NCBI GenBank assembly: GCA_009668925.1
Contig: SBEK01000061.1
Coordinates: 1-19,059 of the forward strand
Length of the DNA: 19,059 nucleotides
Reading direction: 5' to 3'
Origin: Deltaproteobacteria bacterium
Lineage (GTDB): Bacteria > Desulfobacterota > Syntrophia > Syntrophales > Smithellaceae
Within the stretch, counting starts at the first letter, position 1. Every line of letters starts with the position of its first letter. Positions 6,987 to 14,076 of this stretch are shown one piece after another. The translations under genes were made by a program, and so were the position numbers. The notes below the pieces were generated by a model. It searched no databases, was not told where the DNA came from, and saw nothing but the letters and a program-made list of their open reading frames with translations.

Positions 6987-8471
6987 ATGCTTAGACGAGC
7001 CCACAGAATAGACACGCGGAAAAATTTAAAGAAAATACTTGTTGTTGATGACTACTTACCGACTCGCAAGCTGATTGTCGATACCCTCAGCCAATCTGAT
7101 CGATACAGCATATCCGAAGCCGAAAACGGACAGGATGCCCTGCGCCTTTTCGATGAAAATGATTTTGATCTGGTGATCAGCGACATCATGATGCCCGGGA
7201 TGAGCGGTATGGACCTTCTGCACCTCATTCGTGAGCGAAATCCGTCGGCCACGGTGATTATGATTACCGGCAACCCCACCACCGACCTTACCGTAAGCGC
7301 CATTAAGAAAGGGGCGGTTGATTTTTTGACGAAGCCTTTCGATATCGATGAACTCCTGTACAAAGTCGATATCCACTTACGGCAAAAGGAAATACTGCAT
7401 CAAGAAGAATTTGGAAACACATTGGAGCAGGATGGATTAAGGGACAAAACAGATGAGCTGTCTAAAAAGAGCTATATATATGATGTGATAGAAGATTCGG
7501 AAATGGACAACGACGCCATATTCCAAAAAATTGCGGAATTGGCTCTTAAGCTGGTTGACGGAGAGGTCTGCTCAATTATGCTTTTTGATGAACAGGATAA
7601 CGAATTTCATGACAAGGTCATCAAGGGCAATACGGACGGCATTTACAAAAATTACGCTCAAAGCCCGGCGCTCAAAATGGTTTATAATCAAGTCATCGAA
7701 CAGAAGGAAGCCGTACTCATTAATTCTAATGACCATCCGGAAGTGGCCCCGTCGCTGATCTGCGCACCCCTTATGATTCGGAAGAACATTCTCGGCATCC
7801 TCAGTATCCGTAAGAAAAAGAACAGGGAAGTTTTCAGCAAGAAGGATTTGCATCACATTCTCAGTCTGACTAAACGCGCTTCGTTGAATCTCGAAAATAA
7901 GATTCTCTATGAGAGCATTTATTTCAATATTATGGACACCCTGAAATCACTTATTTCTTCCATCCAGGCACGCGATCAATACACGGAAGAGCATTCCAGG
8001 CGCGTAACAAGTGAAGCCGTCAGGCTGGCCATGAGCATGAACTGTTCTTTCAGAGATCAGGAAAGTCTGAAGATTGCCGGCGTACTTCATGATGTCGGCA
8101 AGATCGCCGTACCGGACAGCATCTTATTGAAAGCAGGCAAACTATCCGAAGAGGAATACATGGTTATTAAGAATCATCCAACCATTGGTGAGAACATCCT
8201 GAAACCGATCCTGCTCCTTGATAAAGAGAGAAGAATTATTCAATGTCATCATGAACATTGGGACGGAAAGGGGTATCCGGTTGGTTTGAAGGGTGAAGAG
8301 ATTCCCCTCCTGGCGCGTATCTTATCCGTTGCGGATTCCTTCGACGCGATGACAAACAACCGGCCCTACCGGCCGTCGATGCTGAAAAAGGAAGCCGTTC
8401 AGGAATTGGTTGCGAGCAAGAATACGCAATTCGATCCGGCCGTTGTCGACGCTTACATCAAGATTCTCTAG
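6987..8471 (+). CDS. Response regulator with GAF and HD-GYP domains (c-di-GMP phosphodiesterase)
   Basis: The 494-aa cytoplasmic protein has a receiver domain at 15-135, with the acidic pair DD21-22, phospho-acceptor Asp66 in ISDIMMPG, Thr94 and Lys116 in TKPF. A GAF-like domain spans about 165-305 and an HD-GYP domain about 310-494. In the last, His336 (EEHSRRV), the metal-binding HD pair 368-369 (GVLHDVGKIAVPD), HHEHWDGKGYP at 421-431 and DSFDAM at 450-455 are all present. HD-GYP domains hydrolyse c-di-GMP to pGpG or GMP, so this protein probably lowers c-di-GMP when phosphorylated, favouring swimming. No partner kinase is adjacent; CheA, or something acting with the kinase-like protein at 4883, are candidates. 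The ribosome binding site before this ATG is weak and no better in-frame start is seen. Confidence 0.92.
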   Translation: MLRRAHRIDTRKNLKKILVVDDYLPTRKLIVDTLSQSDRYSISEAENGQDALRLFDENDFDLVISDIMMPGMSGMDLLHLIRERNPSATVIMITGNPTTDLTVSAIKKGAVDFLTKPFDIDELLYKVDIHLRQKEILHQEEFGNTLEQDGLRDKTDELSKKSYIYDVIEDSEMDNDAIFQKIAELALKLVDGEVCSIMLFDEQDNEFHDKVIKGNTDGIYKNYAQSPALKMVYNQVIEQKEAVLINSNDHPEVAPSLICAPLMIRKNILGILSIRKKKNREVFSKKDLHHILSLTKRASLNLENKILYESIYFNIMDTLKSLISSIQARDQYTEEHSRRVTSEAVRLAMSMNCSFRDQESLKIAGVLHDVGKIAVPDSILLKAGKLSEEEYMVIKNHPTIGENILKPILLLDKERRIIQCHHEHWDGKGYPVGLKGEEIPLLARILSVADSFDAMTNNRPYRPSMLKKEAVQELVASKNTQFDPAVVDAYIKIL

Positions 8472-8523
8472 CCGAAGAGGCCGGCGCATGAAGAGAATGT
8501 TTATTCGCTATTCATCCATACGG

Positions 8524-8558
8524 AAAAAAGTCTTACGTTGTTCAATCCCGCAATGTAA
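8524..8558 (-). terminator. Weak candidate terminator for dprA-topA-trmFO
   Basis: On the minus strand TTACATTG (8558-8551) and CAACGTAA (8540-8533) can pair with one A-C mismatch around a 10-nt loop. Six T follow after a 3-base gap (8529-8524). It lies about 75 bp after the trmFO stop in the convergent gap 8472-8633. The stem is poor. Confidence 0.3.
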
Positions 8559-8633
8559 TCATACGTGATGCGGCTTTCAGAGTGCGAGGAGACGGCCGTG
8601 CCATGCCTTCATCGGTCCTGGCGATCAAGAACA

Positions 8634-9956
8634 TCAACTCATGTTCTGAGACTGCAGCCAAGCGTTGAAAATGTGCAACGCGCGCTCAACATACAAACGG
8701 TGCTTTTCCTTTTTCTTAATTCTTTTGACGGGGAGATGTTCGAGGATTCCGAAATTGATGTTCATCGGCTGAAAATTATCGGCATTTTCTCCGGCTGAAA
8801 TATAACGCAGGAGTGCTCCAATTGCTGTTCCTGCCGGCGGCGGCGGAAGGTCTTTACCTTCGAGGATAAAGGCCGCGTTCAGCCCGGCCACAAGCCCCAT
8901 GGCCGTTGATTCCACGTAGCCTTCTACGCCGGTTATCTGCCCGGCGAAAAAGATATGCGGGCGGGTCTTCAATTGTAATGACGGAAGAAGCAGGGAGGGA
9001 GAGTTAATGAACGTGTTGCGATGAATACTTCCCATTCTCGCAAACTGTGCGTTCTCCAGACCCGGGATCATCCTGAATATCCTTTCCTGTTCCGGCCACG
9101 TCAGTTTGGTTTGAAAGCCAACCAGGTTAAAAAGCGATCCCGATGCGTTTTCGCGCCGCAGTTGAACAACCGCATACGGCATGACCCCGGTTCGTGGATC
9201 GATCAGACCCACGGGCTTCATCGGACCGAAAGCCAGCGTATCTTCGCCGCGGGCGGCCAGAACTTCTATGGGCAGACAGCCTTCAAAGTGTTTCACGTCT
9301 TCAAAAGCTTTAAGAGCGACTTTTTCTCCTGTCAGCAATTCCTGGCGAAAGCATTTATACTCATCTTCGGAAAGTGGACAATTGAGATAGTCGGGTGTGC
9401 CTTTGTCATAACGTGATGCCCAGTAAACCTTATCCGGATTAATCGAATCCGCTTCCACAATAGGTGCAATGGCATCATAAAAATAAAGGTATTCGCCGCC
9501 CAGCAGTGTCCGGATTGCGTTAGACAGCGCCTCGGACGTGAGAGGACCGGTCGCAACGATGGTTAAAGCGTCCGGCGGGATTTCCGTCACTTCCCTTCGG
9601 ATCAATGTGAAATTTGGCCGACTCAATAAACTGGCCTGTATCTTGTCGGCAAATTTCCGGCGGTCCACGGCGAGCGCATTGCCTGCGGGGACCGATGTCT
9701 GATCAGCTGCTGATATAATCAGAGAGTCGAGCCGGCGCATTTCATTTTTGAGAAGGCCGGGGGCGCTTTCCGGATCGTTGGATTTCAGGGAATTGCTGCA
9801 GACGAGTTCGGCCAGAAGTTCAAGCTTATGTGCGGGGGAAAATTTTTGCGGTTTCATTTCATACAGGTGTACGGCATGTCCGCGTTTGAGCAATTGCCAG
9901 GCTGCTTCGCATCCCGCCAATCCTCCGCCGATAATCTTGACATGGGTGTATTCCAT
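8634..9956 (-). CDS. trmFO: TrmFO, folate/FAD-dependent tRNA m5U54 methyltransferase
   Basis: TrmFO makes ribothymidine at tRNA position 54 using methylene-tetrahydrofolate and FADH2. The 440-aa product begins with a GidA-like FAD fold (IIGGGLAGCEAAW, residues 8-20, and the acidic end of strand 2 in LYEMKP). Cys53 in LVCSNS and Cys227 in FEGCLPIE match the two functional cysteines of the Bacillus subtilis enzyme (53 and 226). Other family blocks are VPAGNALAVDR, the VATGPLTS strand and EDTLAFGPMKPVGL. ATG 9956 is chosen because the family starts a few residues before GGGLAG and a GGGAG precedes it; the frame extends 25 codons further upstream without family similarity. It is the last gene of dprA-topA-trmFO. 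Four tRNA genes lie in the same window, but all bacterial tRNAs are its substrates. Confidence 0.96.
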   Translation of the reverse strand: MEYTHVKIIGGGLAGCEAAWQLLKRGHAVHLYEMKPQKFSPAHKLELLAELVCSNSLKSNDPESAPGLLKNEMRRLDSLIISAADQTSVPAGNALAVDRRKFADKIQASLLSRPNFTLIRREVTEIPPDALTIVATGPLTSEALSNAIRTLLGGEYLYFYDAIAPIVEADSINPDKVYWASRYDKGTPDYLNCPLSEDEYKCFRQELLTGEKVALKAFEDVKHFEGCLPIEVLAARGEDTLAFGPMKPVGLIDPRTGVMPYAVVQLRRENASGSLFNLVGFQTKLTWPEQERIFRMIPGLENAQFARMGSIHRNTFINSPSLLLPSLQLKTRPHIFFAGQITGVEGYVESTAMGLVAGLNAAFILEGKDLPPPPAGTAIGALLRYISAGENADNFQPMNINFGILEHLPVKRIKKKEKHRLYVERALHIFNAWLQSQNMS

Positions 9957-9963
9957 CAGTGGA

Positions 9964-9985
9964 TCTCCCGTTTTGAAAACGGAGC
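9964..9985 (-). promoter_or_regulatory. Hairpin containing the trmFO Shine-Dalgarno
   Basis: CCGTTTTGAAAACGG (9968-9982) is a perfect inverted repeat around one base. On the minus strand it extends to CUCC and GGGAG, placing the trmFO Shine-Dalgarno (GGGAG) in the 3' arm. The remainder of the 211-bp gap to topA (9957-10167) shows no gene and no obvious promoter. Confidence 0.45.
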
Positions 9986-10167
9986 AGACAAGCCGAAAAC
10001 CGGATACCCGGACAGGTTTACGGGACCGCACGTAACCTGAAGGTCACACGCAACTTTGCCGCCACAAAAGCTTATGCATGAGGGTGAGAAAATCGGACGA
10101 TTGCAGGGAGCGAATGGTAGGATGCCGATTGCGCGCCAAGTTTTGCTTCTAGGGAACCCGGGCAGAA

Positions 10168-12507
10168 TCATGCCTGTGTTTCCGCCGGTCTATTTTTGGA
10201 AATTTTCTTGATGGTTTTGCATTCGGGATAGCCCGTGCAGCCCAGGAACTGTCCGTAGCGGCCGCGCTTGACGGCCATCGGCTTGCCGCAGGTCTCGCAC
10301 ATTTCGTCCGAAAGGACGGTCTCCTGCTTTGTGATTTTGCCGTCTTTACCCATTTTTTTGATATTCTTGCATTCAGGATAGCCTGTGCAGCCCAGGAACT
10401 GACCATAGCGGCCTCGTTTGACGGCCATCGGCTTGCCGCATAATTCGCAGACTTCATCGGTCGTCGGCGCTTCCTGCGCTACAATATCGCCGTTTTCATT
10501 CTTTGAGGCATTCATGGTGTTTTTACATTCGGGATAACCCGAGCAGGCCAGGAATTGTCCGAAACGTCCTTCCTTGACCAGCATGCTCTTGCCGCACTTG
10601 GTGCATTTAACGTCCGTTGTCTGAGTTTCCACGTGCTTCACCTTGCCGTTTTCGTCATGAGTAAAATTCATAGTGTTTTTGCATTCGGGGTAATTGGAAC
10701 AGCACAGGAACCGGCCGTTTTTTCCCCATTTGATGACCATGGGTGAACTGCACTTTTCACACACCAGGTCGGTTGGTGTCTCTTCGCGCTTAACATTGCG
10801 CATTTCATCTTTCGCTTTATCCAGTTCCGAAGAGAATAAAGTGTAAAAATCCTGCAACGTCCGGATGCGTTTGTTAGCGCCGCTTTCTATGGCATCCAGC
10901 TTGTTTTCCATGTCCGCCGTAAATGCAAGATCCAAAACAGTGGGGAAATTTTGAACCAGGAGTTCTGTGACGACCTTGCCCAATTCCGTCGGGAAAAATT
11001 TGCCTTTTTCCAGGCGAACATACTCACGATCCTGTATGGTCGAAAGGATAGTGGCATAGGTACTGGGGCGGCCGATGCCTTTTTCCTCCAACTCCCTGAC
11101 CAGCGACGCTTCGGAAAAGCGCGGCGGCGGTTGAGTGAATTTTTGCTGCGTGTCGAGTTTCAGCAGATTTAATTTCTCATTTTCTTTTACTTCCGGCAGA
11201 AGTTTGTCGATTCCGTTTTCTTCCTCTTTTTCATCCTTCCCTTCGGTATAAACGATGGTGAATCCGGGAAACCTCAGCACCTGACCCTGCGCCCGGAACG
11301 TACAGTTGGCACCGGCGATATCAATGGTTGTTTGATCAAAAATCGCCGGATTCATCTGGCTGGCCACAAAGCGGTTCCAGATGAGCTGATACAGTTTGAA
11401 TTGTTCGGGGGTGAGATATTCCTTAATTTCCTGCGGTTTGTAGGCCAGGCTCGATGGACGGATGGCTTCGTGCGCGTCCTGCGCCTTTTGGGCGTTCTTA
11501 TACGTGTGAGGCTTGGGCGGCAGGTAATCGGTCGAGTAATTGTCCTTTATGTAATCACGGACGGCTGAAAGCGCCTCGTCGGCAATCCGGTAGGAGTCCG
11601 TTCTCATGTATGTGATGAGACCCACGGAGCCTTCCTTGCCGAGTTCGATACCTTCATAGAGTTTCTGGGCCACACTCATGGTTTTCTTGGCCGAAAATCT
11701 GAGCCAGCGAGAGGCTTCCTGTTGAAGCTTGCTGGTTGTGAAAGGAGGCAGAGCCGAGCGTTTCAGCTCTTTTTTTTCCAGTTTCTCGACGACGAAAGAG
11801 GCCTTCTTGATTGCATCGGCCAGTTGATTGGCCTGGTCGGCGTTTACGACTTTCGCTTTCTTGCCGTCAATCTTTATCAGTTTGGCGTCGAAGGGAGGGG
11901 GATGGCTGCCTTCAAACTGGGCCGTGAGGTTCCAGTATTCTTCCGGTATAAATTTGCTGATTTCATCTTCGCGTTCGCAGATAATACGGACGGCGACGGA
12001 CTGCACGCGTCCGGCGCTGAGGCCGCGTTTAACCTTGTCCCACAGCACGGGGCTGATCTGGTAACCGACGAGCCTGTCCAGAATGCGGCGCGTCTGCTGC
12101 GCCTCATACTTGTCAAAGTCGAGTTGCAGGGGATGGCTGATGGCATCCAGGACGGTGTTTTTTGTTAAATCATTAAAAAGGACCCGATAGATATTCTTGT
12201 TCTTTTTCGCTCCGATAACATCGGAAATATGCCAGGCAATGGCTTCGCCCTCGCGGTCGGGGTCGGGAGCCAGATATATATTTTCTGCGGTCTTGGCCGC
12301 CTTTTTCAATTCGTCAATGACTTTTTTCTTGCTGTCGATCACATGATAGGTCGGTTCGAAGTCGTTGGCCAGATCGATGCCCAACGTGCTTTTCGGAAGA
12401 TCCTTGATATGACCCATCGACGCGACAACATTAAAGTCTTTTCCCAGAAATTTCTTAATCGTTTTAACTTTTGTGGGAGATTCCACAACAATTAATGAAT
12501 GTGCCAT
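10168..12507 (-). CDS. topA: TopA, DNA topoisomerase I with four zinc-ribbon repeats
   Basis: Topoisomerase I relaxes negative supercoils by transient cleavage of one strand. The 779-aa product has the Toprim domain at 1-115 (LIVVESPTKVKTIKKFLG, Glu9, and the metal site DPDREGEA at 82-89). The type IA catalytic core spans about 130-560, with active-site Tyr300 in ITYMRTDS. Four C-terminal four-cysteine zinc modules follow from about 595, each of the form CxxC...CxxYPEC, the last two nearly identical. The MAHSLIVVES start has AGGAG five bases upstream; an in-frame ATG at 12522 has none. The gene is second in dprA-topA-trmFO, 255 bp after dprA. That gap (12508-12762) has only an imperfect hairpin and no convincing promoter. 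Length and motifs are normal. Confidence 0.97.
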   Translation of the reverse strand: MAHSLIVVESPTKVKTIKKFLGKDFNVVASMGHIKDLPKSTLGIDLANDFEPTYHVIDSKKKVIDELKKAAKTAENIYLAPDPDREGEAIAWHISDVIGAKKNKNIYRVLFNDLTKNTVLDAISHPLQLDFDKYEAQQTRRILDRLVGYQISPVLWDKVKRGLSAGRVQSVAVRIICEREDEISKFIPEEYWNLTAQFEGSHPPPFDAKLIKIDGKKAKVVNADQANQLADAIKKASFVVEKLEKKELKRSALPPFTTSKLQQEASRWLRFSAKKTMSVAQKLYEGIELGKEGSVGLITYMRTDSYRIADEALSAVRDYIKDNYSTDYLPPKPHTYKNAQKAQDAHEAIRPSSLAYKPQEIKEYLTPEQFKLYQLIWNRFVASQMNPAIFDQTTIDIAGANCTFRAQGQVLRFPGFTIVYTEGKDEKEEENGIDKLLPEVKENEKLNLLKLDTQQKFTQPPPRFSEASLVRELEEKGIGRPSTYATILSTIQDREYVRLEKGKFFPTELGKVVTELLVQNFPTVLDLAFTADMENKLDAIESGANKRIRTLQDFYTLFSSELDKAKDEMRNVKREETPTDLVCEKCSSPMVIKWGKNGRFLCCSNYPECKNTMNFTHDENGKVKHVETQTTDVKCTKCGKSMLVKEGRFGQFLACSGYPECKNTMNASKNENGDIVAQEAPTTDEVCELCGKPMAVKRGRYGQFLGCTGYPECKNIKKMGKDGKITKQETVLSDEMCETCGKPMAVKRGRYGQFLGCTGYPECKTIKKISKNRPAETQA
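10219..10440 (-). repeat. Near-identical zinc-module repeats inside topA
   Basis: Bases 10219-10290 and 10369-10440 (72 bp each, 150 bp apart) match at 66 of 72 positions and encode the last two zinc ribbons (MAVKRGRYGQFLGCTGYPEC). The two upstream modules are clearly more diverged. This suggests a recent internal duplication or gene conversion within topA. Confidence 0.8.
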
Positions 12508-12762
12508 ATCTTCTCCTAACATTTCGGCGCACCATATAGATGGTCGAAATGCATTTGTAAAGCCTTTTTATTGCCGGATGGTTCCGCAAAAAAAGACTGT
12601 CTGTTCGCTCTCCGCATCAAGATAACGAATATATCAAGTAAAATAAGCATGATGCGAACACAAAGTCCGCATTCCGCATCGCCGGTGCGTATCCGATAGC
12701 TTTTTCCCCGCAATCGGTATCACCGGAAGAAAGCGAGCCGCTGGAATGGTGGAAAGCATGAA

Positions 12763-13905
12763 TCATTCCTTACGGGAAAAAAATTTCCCCGGATGCTGGG
12801 AGATCATTCCTCTGAGTTCCAGGTTCATAAGAACGCTCAAAACATTTGCGGGCGTCAAACCGGCGCCGGCAATAATATCGTCGACATGTTTTTTCCCGCC
12901 GGCAAGGATCTTCAGAATCGTCCGGTCAATCGGGCTAAGCCGGTGCAAATGCTCTTCAGTATCTGGAGAACAAAGATCACAAGCAGGTTCGCTTTCTTTT
13001 CGCATCCGGGGCTCGTTCAATGATCGATTCAACTGGGGGATAATATCCTCCAGAATGTCGTCTATATTATCAATCAATTTCGCTCCTTGCTTGATGAGGC
13101 TGTTCGTACCGCGTGAAGCAGCGGAATCGATTGTCCCGGGAATTGCAAAAACGTCACGCCCCTGTTCCATGGCCAGTCTCGCCGTAATGAGCGAACCGCT
13201 TTTTTCGCCGGCTTCCACAACCAGAACTCCGTAGGACAATCCGCTGATAATGCGGTTGCGTGCCGGAAAATGGTAAGAAAGAGGTTTTGCCCCTAAGGGA
13301 AATTCAGAGACAACTGCACCGTTTTCGGAAATGGCGGCGAACAGCTTTCTGTTTTCAGACGGATAAATTACGTCCAGACCGCTTCCCAGGACGGCGATCG
13401 TTCTTCCCCTAGCGGCGAGGGCGCCGCGATGGGCGCAGGAATCTATGCCGCGCGCCAGACCGCTGACAATCGTGATGCCTCTCAGGGCCAATTCCCGGCT
13501 GATTCGGTCAGTCGTATATTTGCCATACGTGCTGGCCTGGCGAGACCCGACAATGGCAATATCGATATCATCCTGCGACAAGGTTCCAAGAACGTAAAGG
13601 AACGCCGGGCGATCGTAGATATTGAGAAGTCTTTCCGGGTAGGCTTCATCCAGGCAGGTAATGACTTGGATACCCGCTCGTTCCAGAAGGTCGATCTGGC
13701 GATGAATCTTATCCCAGTCCTTGAAAGTCGTGATGGCTAAGGCGGAATCTTTGCTCATCCCCGGAACCGCGGCGAGGTCCTGAAGGGACGCCGCAAAAAT
13801 TCCAACCGGAGAATGGAAACATGCCAATAAGGACTGAAAGGTCCCATTGCCAATGCCGTCAACGGACTTCAACGCCATCCAGTATCTTAAACTGTCAACA
13901 TTCAT
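12763..13905 (-). CDS. dprA: DprA (Smf), DNA-processing protein, RecA loader
   Basis: DprA binds incoming single-stranded DNA during transformation and loads RecA; it is also kept in species not known to be competent. The 380-aa product has an N-terminal helix-hairpin-helix/SAM-like region (1-85), then the Rossmann core (110-280) with IVGSRQAS (118-125), VSGLARGIDSCAHRGAL (147-163), VLGSGLDVIYPSEN (172-185), FPARNRIISGLS (213-224) and EAGEKSGSLITA (231-242). A C-terminal winged-helix DprA domain follows (about 320-380). It is intact and of normal length. The ATG is supported by the family N-terminus, but no good Shine-Dalgarno precedes it. It heads the dprA-topA-trmFO unit and has a promoter at 13979-14006. 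Confidence 0.96.
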   Translation of the reverse strand: MNVDSLRYWMALKSVDGIGNGTFQSLLACFHSPVGIFAASLQDLAAVPGMSKDSALAITTFKDWDKIHRQIDLLERAGIQVITCLDEAYPERLLNIYDRPAFLYVLGTLSQDDIDIAIVGSRQASTYGKYTTDRISRELALRGITIVSGLARGIDSCAHRGALAARGRTIAVLGSGLDVIYPSENRKLFAAISENGAVVSEFPLGAKPLSYHFPARNRIISGLSYGVLVVEAGEKSGSLITARLAMEQGRDVFAIPGTIDSAASRGTNSLIKQGAKLIDNIDDILEDIIPQLNRSLNEPRMRKESEPACDLCSPDTEEHLHRLSPIDRTILKILAGGKKHVDDIIAGAGLTPANVLSVLMNLELRGMISQHPGKFFSRKE

Positions 13906-13968
13906 AGGATAGATAATTATAGTGACGGGTTGCTTTTTCGGTTTCCCTCCATTACGAGGTGCCTGAAA

Positions 13969-13983
13969 GTAACGCGACGTTAC
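13969..13983. promoter_or_regulatory. Inverted repeat over the dprA -10 region
   Basis: GTAACG-CGA-CGTTAC is a perfect 6-bp inverted repeat with a 3-bp spacer, overlapping the -10 hexamer and probable start site of the dprA promoter. Position and symmetry fit a dimeric repressor operator. No cognate regulator is apparent in the window. Confidence 0.5.
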
Positions 13984-14006
13984 ATCTTCACTGCCTGTGC
14001 TGTCAA
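13979..14006 (-). promoter_or_regulatory. Sigma-70-type promoter of dprA
   Basis: On the minus strand, TTGACA (14006-14001), 16 bases, then TGTAAC (13984-13979): perfect -35, moderate -10. The start site is predicted near 13971, giving a leader of about 65 nt. Confidence 0.6.
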
Positions 14007-14076
14007 GTATTTTAAAATCATTGCGTAAAATGCAACTTTGGGTTAGTAAGCTCTAATTTATATTCAAGAGGTCAAT

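Noticed and set aside
6983..6988. Perfect TATAAT at the start of the receiver-HD-GYP gene
   Set aside because: It overlaps the ATG at 6987, and no plausible downstream start would preserve the receiver domain; likely chance.
8565..8798. Possible 77-aa gene on the + strand
   Set aside because: It overlaps the 3' end of trmFO on the other strand, has no good ribosome site and no recognisable features.
12693..12717. Imperfect hairpin (CCGATaGC / GCaATCGG) between dprA and topA
   Set aside because: One mismatch, a 9-nt loop and no T-run on either strand; not convincing as terminator or riboswitch.
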